NCBI GenBank assembly: GCA_903882825.1
Contig: CAIRYL010000070.1
Coordinates: forward strand, 1 to 13,509
Direction: 5' to 3'
Source: an uncultured Candidatus Peregrinibacteria bacterium
GTDB taxonomy: Bacteria; Patescibacteriota; Gracilibacteria; CAIRYL01
Length of the DNA stretch: 13,509 nucleotides
A program made the translations under genes and the position numbers. Of the stretch, positions 1-6,823 are shown piece after piece (within the stretch, counting starts at the first letter, position 1; every line of letters starts with the position of its first letter). The notes below the pieces were generated by a model. It was not told where the DNA came from. It saw only the letters and a program-made list of their open reading frames with translations, and did not search any database.

Positions 1-363
1 AAATTCTCCCCATTCTCCTGTTTTTTGCATATGTTCTATTATCTTTGGTACTAATTCTTCGTACTCTTCTTTGGTATACTGTTTATTTAAAATGCAATAC
101 TGTGCATGTTTTAATCCTACACAGGCAAAACAATCATGTGTAAAATGACAATGCTGGCAATACAGAAGATTTTGGCAATGAAAAACATAAATACAAAAAT
201 GTGTTCGATATACGCCAATAGTGCCCAAAGTTTCGTAACAAAGTTCAGGGTGAATGTACATGTTTGAGCAGTCGTGAACATCTTTACATTTTACGCCTAC
301 CTGAACATTTGTGCAGTCTTCACTGTCATTTATATCAAAACAATTTTTGCAGTTTCGGCAGTT
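1..363 (-). pseudogene. C-terminal continuation of the Cys-rich zinc-ribbon protein, cut off by a stop codon
   Basis: Reading the minus strand in the same frame past the TAA at 364-366 gives 121 uninterrupted codons to the window edge. The product is rich in Cys and His, beginning NCRNCKNCFDI and ending near HMQKTGEWGEF. It closely matches the upstream half: 'CFACVGLKHAQYCILNKQYT' followed by KEEYEEL mirrors 'CFLSTGLKNKSYFFRNKKFS' followed by KEEYTRQ. So this is the second Cys module of one protein, not a separate gene. No start codon with a ribosome binding site lies just after the stop; an internal ATG at 261-259 is the first possible restart. The true C-terminus lies beyond the window. It could be a pseudogene remnant, a readthrough product or the result of a sequencing error at one base. 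Confidence 0.8.
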
Positions 364-366
364 TTA
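364..366 (-). other. In-frame TAA splitting the Cys-rich gene
   Basis: The codon is TAA on the minus strand, between Ile285 (ATT) and the Asn of NCRNC (AAC). Reading is open on both sides in the same frame, and both sides carry homologous Cys modules. A TAT or TAC tyrosine codon would differ only in the third base. Another gene in this window ends normally at TAA (TrmB), so general TAA recoding is unlikely. Confidence 0.85.
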
Positions 367-1221
367 AATAAAATCTCCTGTACTGTTTTCCGAATTCATA
401 TTGTGAGCATATTTATGAATGCGGTTTTCTCTCATGATTTCTAATTCATTTTTTCCTTTTTGAAATGCATTTTCTTGCGTAAAAAATGCTCGTATTTGTC
501 TTGTATACTCCTCTTTTGAAAATTTTTTATTACGGAAAAAATATGACTTATTTTTTAGTCCAGTAGATAAAAAACAATGGTGGCATCCTGTTATATCTTC
601 ACAAAAATAACAGTCCGAGCTGTTGTGAGAATAGGAAACAAAAATACAATTATACCCTTTTTGAAAAGAAATACATTCGTATAAAAGTTCAGAATCGTAG
701 CAATAAGAACAGTCCAAAACATCTCTGCAATTTTGCAGAAGCTTTGAATACATACAATTTTCGCAATATTCTGAGCAATTAATAAGGTAGCAGTTTTTGC
801 AATATCCGGTACCCGTAGTAAATGCAGAATTTTCACAATTTACACTTACTACGTTCGCAACAGGAACTTTGTTGAAAAGATCAAAAAATTGATCAAAAAA
901 TGGAAGAGAAAAGTCAAAATCCCTTCCAAAACTTTTTGCATCCCACGTGTCTGAAAACCATTCTTCTTGTGAAACGACGGTGAGGTGAGAATGAGGATTG
1001 TAAATAGAAACTACATTTTTCTGAGAAAATGCAGATGTATTATGATATAAATGCTGTTCATTCCGATGAAGTGTGCGTCTTTGAGATCTGCAATTTTGGC
1101 AAAGTGTTGGTTCTGGAATGAGATATTGTACGCCATTAAAAACCGGCGAAATTTTATCGTAAAATGCTCGGTTTTCGTGTGTTACTCCAAATTTGGTACA
1201 GCAAAGAGGACAGGTTTTCAT
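364..1221 (-). CDS. Cys-rich zinc-ribbon protein of the CPR type often labelled 'CaiB/BaiF family', N-terminal part
   Basis: 285 residues precede an in-frame TAA. The N-terminus has two Cys pairs, C4-x2-C7 and C41-x2-C44, which probably make a zinc ribbon. A conserved block follows with RNE (53-55), DxWD (91-94) and DFDFS (101-105) ahead of the aromatic run FFDQFF. From about residue 129 there is a dense Cys array: C141/C144, C153/C156, C171/C174, C204/C207 and C213/C216. It closes with a NKKFSKEEY element. I recognise the layout from proteins widespread in CPR genomes; their common label is an annotation artefact and they are not CoA-transferases. Function is unknown; metal or nucleic-acid binding is a guess. 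The residue after GDFI is expected to be Tyr (GDFIYNC-like), so the stop looks like a one-base change. The gene diverges from the TrmB gene. The start ATG has no Shine-Dalgarno sequence. Confidence 0.8.
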   Translation of the reverse strand: MKTCPLCCTKFGVTHENRAFYDKISPVFNGVQYLIPEPTLCQNCRSQRRTLHRNEQHLYHNTSAFSQKNVVSIYNPHSHLTVVSQEEWFSDTWDAKSFGRDFDFSLPFFDQFFDLFNKVPVANVVSVNCENSAFTTGTGYCKNCYLINCSEYCENCMYSKLLQNCRDVLDCSYCYDSELLYECISFQKGYNCIFVSYSHNSSDCYFCEDITGCHHCFLSTGLKNKSYFFRNKKFSKEEYTRQIRAFFTQENAFQKGKNELEIMRENRIHKYAHNMNSENSTGDFI

Positions 1222-1375
1222 AACGGAAATAATATGCGGAATAGAAAAAAGTGTATCCTTTTCTTCTCTTCTGTCTATATTTATAAAACATACATATTAT
1301 TTTTATTTAAAAAGCTTCATTATAATATATGCTTTAACTGTTGAAACTTTTTAGACAACACTTTTTTAAAAAATA
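1222..1375. promoter_or_regulatory. Divergent promoter region with inverted repeats, possible TrmB operator
   Basis: This region separates the minus-strand Cys-rich gene from the plus-strand TrmB gene. On the plus strand, TATAAT at 1321-1326 is a perfect -10 hexamer but has no good -35. It is flanked by the half-sites AAAGC (1311-1315) and GCTTT (1331-1335). A second perfect 5-bp inverted repeat, TGTTG (1339-1343) and CAACA (1356-1360), follows and is trailed by a T-run at 1362-1367, so it could be an operator or a weak hairpin. On the minus strand, TATAAA (1285-1280) and TATAGA (1279-1274) are possible -10 boxes for the Cys-rich gene. Autoregulation by the adjacent TrmB protein is inference. 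Confidence 0.4.
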
Positions 1376-2131
1376 ATGTTAAAAAAACTTCTTCAAAAAA
1401 TTGGTCTCTCAGAAAAAGAATCTTCTGTCTACCTCGTATGCTTAGAACTTGGGGCACAGCCCATTTCTGTTATTGCTAAAAAAATTGGAATGCAAAGAAC
1501 TACGCTGTATAGCATTGTAGAGGGGCTTACAAAGAAAGGATTAGGATGTAAAGGGGAAAAATGGGGAATGGTTCTATTTTCCGTTGCCAGTCCCGAAAAT
1601 CTTATGGCGTATTTAGAGAGAGAAAAAAAGGAGTACTCCAAATCTATAGAAAAAAAACAGCAGGAGCTTCAAGATCTTCTTCCCGCTCTTCTTTCTTTAG
1701 AAACTCGTCATTTTTCAAAACCAAAAGTGCGATTTTACGAAGGAGAAAAAGGTGTTCGCGAAGCGTATGAGGGAACACTGAAATCTTCAGAACCTATTCG
1801 TGCGTATGCGAATGTGGAAACTATGCACGAGGGACTTCCAAATTTTTTTCCAGAATATTATAAAAGAAGACGTGATAGTGGAGTATGTATTCGAGCAATT
1901 CTTCCTGATAATCCCACAGGAATAGAAAGGGCAAAAGAAGACCAAAATGAAGCGCGCACTTCAAAACTGGTGGATCACACCCAATACTCGTTTTCTCCAG
2001 AAATGAATGTGTACGACAATACCGTTATTTTTGCATCATGGAGAGAGAAAATGGCAATTGTGATCGAATCAAACGAAATTGCAGATCTTCACAAAAAAAT
2101 GTTTGATTTATTGTGGGAAAAACTCACGTAA
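1376..2131 (+). CDS. TrmB-family transcriptional regulator
   Basis: This is a 251-residue protein with the layout of TrmB-type sugar-responsive regulators. Residues 1-75 form a winged helix-turn-helix opening LLQKIGLSEKESSVYL, with the recognition region PISVIAKKIGMQRTTLYSIV at about 29-48. A charged coiled-coil linker at about 80-108 probably mediates dimerisation. Residues 112-251 form the effector/C-terminal domain, starting KPKVRFYEGEKGVREAYEG, as in the C-terminal region of CPR and archaeal TrmB-like proteins. It would bind DNA as a dimer in the cytoplasm; the ligand cannot be inferred. No sugar transporter lies beside it, so the classical maltose/trehalose role is not supported here. 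The ATG directly follows an A/T-rich leader without a Shine-Dalgarno sequence. Its last 8 bases overlap the convergent HAD gene. Confidence 0.88.
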   Translation: MLKKLLQKIGLSEKESSVYLVCLELGAQPISVIAKKIGMQRTTLYSIVEGLTKKGLGCKGEKWGMVLFSVASPENLMAYLEREKKEYSKSIEKKQQELQDLLPALLSLETRHFSKPKVRFYEGEKGVREAYEGTLKSSEPIRAYANVETMHEGLPNFFPEYYKRRRDSGVCIRAILPDNPTGIERAKEDQNEARTSKLVDHTQYSFSPEMNVYDNTVIFASWREKMAIVIESNEIADLHKKMFDLLWEKLT

Positions 2132-2762
2132 AAGACAAATTTTCCTCAATTTCGCTAAAATCTCGAATCACCATATCTGCTAGCCGTGTATCTATATCAT
2201 TGTACCGATTTACTGCTACGGTAAACATTCCTGCATTTTTTGCGGAAAGAAGACCTGTTTCACTATCTTCAAAGGCAATGCATTGTTCTGGAGGTGTTAC
2301 AAAATATTCAGATGCTCTTAAATAGATATCTGGATGAGGTTTTCCATGCACTATTCCTGGAAATGATCGAGAAATAATAGTTTTAAAATATTGAGAAAGA
2401 TCAACATGACGACGAGTAAGATCTACTTCAAAATCTACGCAATTGGTGACAATGGCACGAGGAATATCGGGAAGAGATTCGAGAAACGGAATAACATCTG
2501 AAAAAAATTGTACTGGTCTGGGGTTCTCCATCATATTTTTATAGTTTTTGGTAATAAATTGTTCCCGAAATTCCTCATCGTATTCTGGAAAAGAAAGTTG
2601 CAAAAAATATCGAAGAGACATTCCCCGTGGAATATTTGTTTCGAGTCCAAATGATTGTCCTGTTTGAAATACACAATTTTGAAAATGAACATCACTGCCT
2701 TCTAAAAGCGTTCCATCGAGGTCAAAAAAAATTGCCGAAAAGGAAGAAAGAGAAAAATTCAT
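2124..2762 (-). CDS. HAD-superfamily phosphatase or phosphomutase (beta-phosphoglucomutase-like)
   Basis: The 212 residues carry all four HAD motifs. Motif I is FFDLDGTL with nucleophile D14 and acid D16. Motif II is IVTN with T107. Motif III is the lysine of HGKPHPDIY (K141). Motif IV is AFEDSETGLLSAKNAGM with E165 and D166. The alpha-helical cap inserted after motif I (about 20-90) places it in subfamily I. KPxPDIY and FEDSxxG are typical of beta-phosphoglucomutase, phosphoglycolate phosphatase and related sugar-phosphate phosphatases. Substrate cannot be chosen from sequence. Length is normal, and it appears intact and cytoplasmic. It ends at TGA, which supports the standard code. The reading frame runs opposite the TrmB gene and shares 8 bases with it at the stop codons. 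Its start diverges from the acetyltransferase gene. Confidence 0.9.
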   Translation of the reverse strand: MNFSLSSFSAIFFDLDGTLLEGSDVHFQNCVFQTGQSFGLETNIPRGMSLRYFLQLSFPEYDEEFREQFITKNYKNMMENPRPVQFFSDVIPFLESLPDIPRAIVTNCVDFEVDLTRRHVDLSQYFKTIISRSFPGIVHGKPHPDIYLRASEYFVTPPEQCIAFEDSETGLLSAKNAGMFTVAVNRYNDIDTRLADMVIRDFSEIEENLSFT

Positions 2763-2823
2763 TTTTTTTATTCGCTTTTAAAATAATACGAAAAAGGAAT
2801 GTTTTCAAATGGGAAATATCCGG

Positions 2824-2829
2824 TATACT
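2824..2829 (+). promoter_or_regulatory. Candidate -10 box (TATACT) of the acetyltransferase gene
   Basis: TATACT lies in the 88-bp divergent gap, 21 nt before the ATG at 2851. The same hexamer sits exactly 21 nt before the ATG at 6161. No clear -35 is seen. On the minus strand the HAD gene has a TATTAT-like box in the same gap. Confidence 0.4.
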
Positions 2830-2850
2830 GAAAAGTGACTATTTTTTTTT

Positions 2851-3633
2851 ATGGATAATACTCGCTTGCTTTTACAATTTCAAAATACAATAGTGACCAG
2901 CCTCGGGCTTGATGGTGGGGAAGTAGAAATTTCTGTTTTACAAAATTTTTTAAAAAATACCTATGGAGAAGATGAAGGAACCCAAATATTTCATCAAATT
3001 TTAGAAGATATTTCTTTTTTTAGATCAAAAGATCCTGCATCTGGAGAGTATTCTGATTCTCAAATCCTGAGTGTGCGAAGAGGTGTTTCGGCGGTTTGCG
3101 CACATCGTATTTTTTCGGCAGTGTTACAAATATTTCCTGAAAGTTTGTATGCTTTAGAAGTTATGGCAAAATATGTACAAAAAGATACAAATATTGAAAT
3201 TCATCCTTCTGCGATTATTGGAGTGCCATTTGCCATTGACCATGGACACGGTACGGTTATTGGTGCCACCTCGATACTTGGGAAAAATATATTTTTGTAT
3301 CATGGTGTAACGCTGGGTGCGAGTGGAAAAATTGATGCGAGTGGTCGTCGACATCCACTATTAGGGGATAATGTTTCGTGTGGAAATGCTTCGCAAATAT
3401 TGGGTCCCTGTATTATAGAAGATAATGTTTCTCTTTCTTCTGGAACGATGGTGGTGAATTCACATCTTCAAAAAGACGTAAAAATATTTTTACGTGTTCG
3501 GGTTTCTAGTGTGGTGGTTCCTTCTGGAACAGTGGTGTATTCTGCCGATCCTGAAAATTCTCGACGATATTGGGCTACTAAAAAAGGCGAACAAACCCCA
3601 CGTTGGCATATTTTTGAGACGTTTGTGATATAA
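2851..3633 (+). CDS. cysE: Serine O-acetyltransferase-like hexapeptide-repeat protein
   Basis: 260 residues. The first ~110 are helical, with a block (RRGVSAVCAHRIFSAVL, 76-92) matching the helical region of serine acetyltransferases. Left-handed beta-helix hexapeptide repeats begin at IEIHPSAIIG (115). IDHGHG (H131) and RRHP (H168) align with the two active-site histidines of CysE (His158 and His193 in E. coli numbering). LYHGVTLGASGK is the usual acetyl-CoA loop signature. The family reaction is acetyl-CoA + L-serine to O-acetylserine, the first step of cysteine synthesis in the cytoplasm. Two oddities: the Asp usually before IHP is Glu116, and the last coil reads KIFLRVRVSSVVV instead of the common GAGSVV. 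No cysteine synthase is nearby, so another acyl acceptor is possible and the gene symbol is tentative. Confidence 0.8.
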   Translation: MDNTRLLLQFQNTIVTSLGLDGGEVEISVLQNFLKNTYGEDEGTQIFHQILEDISFFRSKDPASGEYSDSQILSVRRGVSAVCAHRIFSAVLQIFPESLYALEVMAKYVQKDTNIEIHPSAIIGVPFAIDHGHGTVIGATSILGKNIFLYHGVTLGASGKIDASGRRHPLLGDNVSCGNASQILGPCIIEDNVSLSSGTMVVNSHLQKDVKIFLRVRVSSVVVPSGTVVYSADPENSRRYWATKKGEQTPRWHIFETFVI

Positions 3634-3704
3634 AAAAAAGTTGAAGAATTCCCTGAATAATTCCTGTAAAACTCAAAAATTTTTAACAATAAAATTTTAA
3701 AAAT

Positions 3705-3725
3705 GGCTTATACTATGCCTTTTTT
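3705..3725. terminator. Candidate bidirectional terminator between convergent genes
   Basis: GGC-T-TA at 3705-3710 pairs with TA-T-GCC at 3714-3719 around a 3-nt loop, with one internal mismatch, and is followed by six T on the plus strand. On the minus strand the same hairpin is followed by ATTTTTAAAATTTT. It lies about 70 nt after the acetyltransferase stop and about 30 nt after the stop of the 3754-4875 gene. The stem is short, so efficiency is uncertain. The TATACT inside it is part of the hairpin, not a promoter. Confidence 0.5.
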
Positions 3726-3753
3726 AATTCTCTTTGTTTTTTTTAGTACTCCT

Positions 3754-4875
3754 TTACTGTACATCTTCCAAGGTTATTCCCAAGTCTTTTAGAACTGTAC
3801 TTCGAATAAATGCTTCTATCCCGGGTGTCCAAAGATTTCCATTTGTTTTTATATATTCTTTTTTTTTCTTTAAAAATGCCTGTTCGTATGTTTTTTTTAA
3901 ATTTTCTTTCATTTGTTGAATAAGGAGTGTTCCTTTTTTCCCTAATTTTTTATCTTCTGCTGAACCTCCAACATTTGTAAGAATATCCAGTGTTTCGGTC
4001 ATGGCACGTCCGGCGTGGGATCCCACACGATTGGGAGAAAAAATGGAGAAAAACCACTTTTTAAAACCTGTGGGAGGTACCGATTTTTTCCCCACAATAT
4101 TCAGAATTTCTCGTAATAATGCGATTTTTTCATCATTTGTAAATTCCGTTTTTTCCGTAAATTCTAATTTTTCAATCGCCATTTTTAGCCCAGGAACGAT
4201 CGTATACATTTTCTTTTTCTTTTGTGTGTTCTCCAATGCTGTAAAAAATTCTTGCATCTCTGCGGTGTGTATAATTTGATTCCAATCTATTGTTACAGCA
4301 CTGGTTTCGGTTTTATTGTCAATAAGACCATTTTCTAAAAGTTTTTGGCGTATTACCGTTTGATGCTCTTCGAGAGATATTGCTTTGGAAATTATTAAGG
4401 AAATCGCAGACGCAATTGCTGAAGTATGGAGAAGTAAGTGTTCTATGTTGTGGCTATGTTCAAACGTATTTGTAAAAGATCCTGCATGCAAAATAACCGA
4501 AAGAATGGGGATAATAAGCGCTTTATTGCTCTGCAGTATTTCTAGTATTTTTCCAGAAAGATGTTTACTATGAGTTTCTTGATTTTGTAAATTTGAGCTT
4601 ATTGTAAATAGAGTGGCGAAATCATTTAAATAAGGAGTGAGTAAAAATAAAATTTCTCCTACAATATTATGTATTCCTTCATGAGATAATGCCGCAATAA
4701 GAGCTACTTCAGGAAAAAAATTTTTCCCCATTTTTGAATCTAATACCGTTTGAAGTTCATCTACAGTTTCTATTGTATCTTTTTCTTCCATACAAAAAGG
4801 AAAAAAGGGAAGGGCTGAGAAAAATGAAGGCGCGATTTTTTCAATAAAAGTTTTAAAAGTCAATGAAAATTTCAT
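3754..4875 (-). CDS. Unrecognised protein with an HExxH motif, possibly membrane-associated
   Basis: I do not recognise this 373-residue protein. The first ~28 residues are hydrophobic and aromatic (FFSALPFFPFC), possibly a membrane anchor. SHEGIH at 64-69 matches the HExxH metalloprotease pattern with hydrophobic flanks (VALIAAL before it, IVGEILFLL after). A hydrophobic stretch (about 117-133, ALIIPILSVILHAGS) and a His-rich helix (FEHSHNIEHLLLH, 138-150) follow, then another apolar stretch at 150-165. The C-terminal half is charged and helical with a lysine-rich end. A zinc-dependent membrane-associated protease is a hypothesis only: HExxH also occurs by chance and no third ligand is proven. 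It is divergent from the aminotransferase and convergent with the acetyltransferase. The start ATG lacks a Shine-Dalgarno sequence. Confidence 0.7.
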   Translation of the reverse strand: MKFSLTFKTFIEKIAPSFFSALPFFPFCMEEKDTIETVDELQTVLDSKMGKNFFPEVALIAALSHEGIHNIVGEILFLLTPYLNDFATLFTISSNLQNQETHSKHLSGKILEILQSNKALIIPILSVILHAGSFTNTFEHSHNIEHLLLHTSAIASAISLIISKAISLEEHQTVIRQKLLENGLIDNKTETSAVTIDWNQIIHTAEMQEFFTALENTQKKKKMYTIVPGLKMAIEKLEFTEKTEFTNDEKIALLREILNIVGKKSVPPTGFKKWFFSIFSPNRVGSHAGRAMTETLDILTNVGGSAEDKKLGKKGTLLIQQMKENLKKTYEQAFLKKKKEYIKTNGNLWTPGIEAFIRSTVLKDLGITLEDVQ

Positions 4876-4930
4876 TTTTTGTTTTTGGTCAGCTCATGCT
4901 ACTGTTTTTTTATGTTTTTGGTGTCGTTTT
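4876..4930. promoter_or_regulatory. Short divergent promoter gap
   Basis: The 55 bp between the minus-strand HExxH gene and the plus-strand aminotransferase must serve both. On the plus strand, TG-C-TACTGT (4897-4905) resembles an extended -10, 25 nt before the ATG. On the minus strand TAGCAT overlaps the same bases. Both are weak matches and the two promoters would overlap. Confidence 0.3.
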
Positions 4931-6103
4931 ATGAATTCTCTTTTTTCAGTATATCCGCAATTTCCTATTTCTTTTGTACAAGCAAAAGGAACTCGTCTTT
5001 TTGATATTGAGGGCGGAGAATATCAAGATTTTTATTCTGGAATTGGATGTGTAAATTTAGGACATGGACATGAAAAAATTACGAACGCTCTTATTTCGCA
5101 AGCCCAAAAAATAGGGCATATTTCTAATATTTTTCTGCATCAACACGCGATTTCCGCTTCTCAAAAATTAGCGTCTTATGCTCCATTTTCTGCAAAAGTT
5201 TTTTTTTGTAATTCCGGAGCCGAAGCAAATGAAGGCGCTTTAAAACTCGCACGTAAGTATTCAAAAACAAAAAAAGGAGAAAATGCTGTTGAAATTATTG
5301 CCTTCGAAAAATCGTTTCATGGGCGAACTATGGCAACCCTTTCGTGTACCGGAAAAACGAAAATGCGAGAAATGTTTGCTCCCATGCTTCCGACTGTTTA
5401 TTTTGCCGAATATAATAATATTTCTTCGGTTCGTTCTTTGGTATCTTCCAATACTTCTGCCATTATTCTGGAAACTATTCAAGGAGAAGGAGGTCTTTCC
5501 ACTGCAGATTTTTCTTTTTTACAAGAGGTACGATTGTTGTGTGATGAACACGATATTCTTCTGATTTTTGACGAAGTTCAAACGGGAACAGGGCGAACAG
5601 GAACTTTTTTCTCGTGTGAAAGTACGGGTGTTATTCCCGATATTATTACCTGCGCAAAAGGTATTGGTAATGGATTTCCTGTTGGCGCTTTTTTGGCAAA
5701 AGCAGGAATAGCTGAATATTTTGGAATAGGTGACCATGGCACTACTTTTGGAGGAAATCCACTCGCGATGTCTGTTGTTTCGGCGGTATGTGACGAAATA
5801 ACTCCCGAATTTTTACAAATAGTGCGTGAAAAATCGGTAATATTCGATACTATATTGGGAGATATTCAAAAATCTTTTCCAGAAAAAGTGTTGGAATTAC
5901 GTGGAAGAGGGTTTATGAGAGGACTTCTTTTGGAGGAAGGGTTGGCGCCCGTTGTTCAAAAAAAACTTCTTTTCGAGGAACATCTGATTACGTTACTTTC
6001 AGGGGAAAACCAAGTTCTTCGCCTTTTACCACCACTTATAAGTACTCCAGAAGAAATTCAAGAAGCAGGAGAAAAAATTAAAAAAGTTTTGGAAAAGTGT
6101 TAG
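4931..6103 (+). CDS. argD: Class III PLP aminotransferase, acetylornithine aminotransferase type
   Basis: 390 residues, normal length for the acetylornithine/ornithine aminotransferase group. Visible features in order: the N-terminal LFDIEGGEYQDFYSGIG block with LGHGHEKI; the PLP-phosphate loop NSGAEANEGALKLAR (94-108); FHGRTMATLS (129-138); ETIQGEGG (181-188); IFDEVQTGTGRTG (212-224), where D214 binds the pyridine nitrogen; the Schiff-base lysine K243 in CAKGIGNGFPVGA; and TTFGGNP (271-277). The family transfers the delta-amino group of N-acetylornithine to 2-oxoglutarate in arginine synthesis, or acts on ornithine or succinyl-diaminopimelate. No arg genes are adjacent, so the exact substrate and the symbol are inferred from family resemblance. 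All catalytic residues are present. A 57-bp gap separates it from the next gene on the same strand. Confidence 0.9.
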   Translation: MNSLFSVYPQFPISFVQAKGTRLFDIEGGEYQDFYSGIGCVNLGHGHEKITNALISQAQKIGHISNIFLHQHAISASQKLASYAPFSAKVFFCNSGAEANEGALKLARKYSKTKKGENAVEIIAFEKSFHGRTMATLSCTGKTKMREMFAPMLPTVYFAEYNNISSVRSLVSSNTSAIILETIQGEGGLSTADFSFLQEVRLLCDEHDILLIFDEVQTGTGRTGTFFSCESTGVIPDIITCAKGIGNGFPVGAFLAKAGIAEYFGIGDHGTTFGGNPLAMSVVSAVCDEITPEFLQIVREKSVIFDTILGDIQKSFPEKVLELRGRGFMRGLLLEEGLAPVVQKKLLFEEHLITLLSGENQVLRLLPPLISTPEEIQEAGEKIKKVLEKC

Positions 6104-6133
6104 TACTTGCATCTTGTTTTTTTGCCCGTAAAA

Positions 6134-6139
6134 TATACT
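6134..6139 (+). promoter_or_regulatory. Candidate -10 box (TATACT) before the 220-residue protein gene
   Basis: TATACT occurs 21 nt upstream of the ATG at 6161, the same hexamer and spacing as before the gene at 2851. This suggests that the gene has its own promoter rather than relying only on readthrough from the aminotransferase. No convincing -35 was found. Confidence 0.4.
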
Positions 6140-6160
6140 TTGTAACTTACAAAAAAACGC

Positions 6161-6823
6161 ATGGGAATGGAAGATTTAGTATTAGGCGGTGCGGAAGGTG
6201 GTCAGGAACCTGGGAAAGAAACCAGTGCCGAGTCTGCTGAACGTGCTCGTGAGCAAAAGGCAAAAGCTGCCTCACAGGCAAAAAGAGATCAACAAAATGA
6301 ACGAAGAAAAAAATCTCAAGATGATATTTTGGCTCAAATTATCGTACAGTTTTTAAAAAATCCAAGATATTCTGGATTTTTTCTGCTTATTGCGCGTGCA
6401 CTTTCAAAAAATATTCCTTCGGACTTTTTACTCGCTATTTTAGCGCTTATTCATAAAGATTCCGCTCAAATTTTACAAGATAAAAATATCCCCAGAAAAA
6501 ATCCTCCAAAATCTCATACATCTTCTTTTCCTCCAGAGCTTTCCTCTCCTTTATCCGAATGGACTATTCTTTTGTATTCTGTTTCTACCGCCGAACCACA
6601 TCGCGTACTCGAAACAATTCTTGATGAAAGTTGGGAGTTGGATGTAAATATTGTTCAGTTGTGTTCATTGGTAGTGCGAGAATTCTTTTTCTTTAAAAAA
6701 TTTGAAACGGAGTTTTCTCATATTCAACAATTTTCAGAAAATTTTTTAAAAACACTGTCTACTGATCTTGAAAATCAAATTCAAAATCAACAAATTTTAG
6801 AAACGCCAGAAGATGATTTTTAA
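6161..6823 (+). CDS. Unrecognised 220-residue protein with charged N-terminal helix
   Basis: I do not recognise this protein. Residues 1-25 are Gly/Glu-rich and probably disordered. Residues 23-55 form a strongly charged Ala/Lys/Glu/Gln helix (AERAREQKAKAASQAKRDQQ) typical of a coiled coil. A compact helical region follows (55-105) with the apolar stretches LAQIIVQFL and SGFFLLIARAL, then FLLAILALIH, too short and interrupted to be clear membrane spans. A Pro/Ser linker (110-132) leads to a second helical region ending in a Gln/Glu-rich tail. The start could be Met1 or Met3; neither has a Shine-Dalgarno sequence. It may be cotranscribed with the aminotransferase. A scaffold or intracellular structural role is possible, but nothing in the sequence fixes it. 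Confidence 0.7.
   Translation: MGMEDLVLGGAEGGQEPGKETSAESAERAREQKAKAASQAKRDQQNERRKKSQDDILAQIIVQFLKNPRYSGFFLLIARALSKNIPSDFLLAILALIHKDSAQILQDKNIPRKNPPKSHTSSFPPELSSPLSEWTILLYSVSTAEPHRVLETILDESWELDVNIVQLCSLVVREFFFFKKFETEFSHIQQFSENFLKTLSTDLENQIQNQQILETPEDDF

Noticed and set aside
882..905. Tandem GATCAAAAAAT units as a DNA repeat element
   Set aside because: They encode the FFDQFFDLF run in the conserved part of the Cys-rich protein, so coding constraint explains them.
1051..1344. 97-codon plus-strand frame overlapping the Cys-rich gene
   Set aside because: It is antisense to a gene with conserved Cys motifs and its product is low-complexity with no family signal.
3710..3715. TATACT as a third promoter -10 box
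   Set aside because: It lies in the loop and stem of the convergent terminator hairpin, and no gene follows on the plus strand within a sensible distance.
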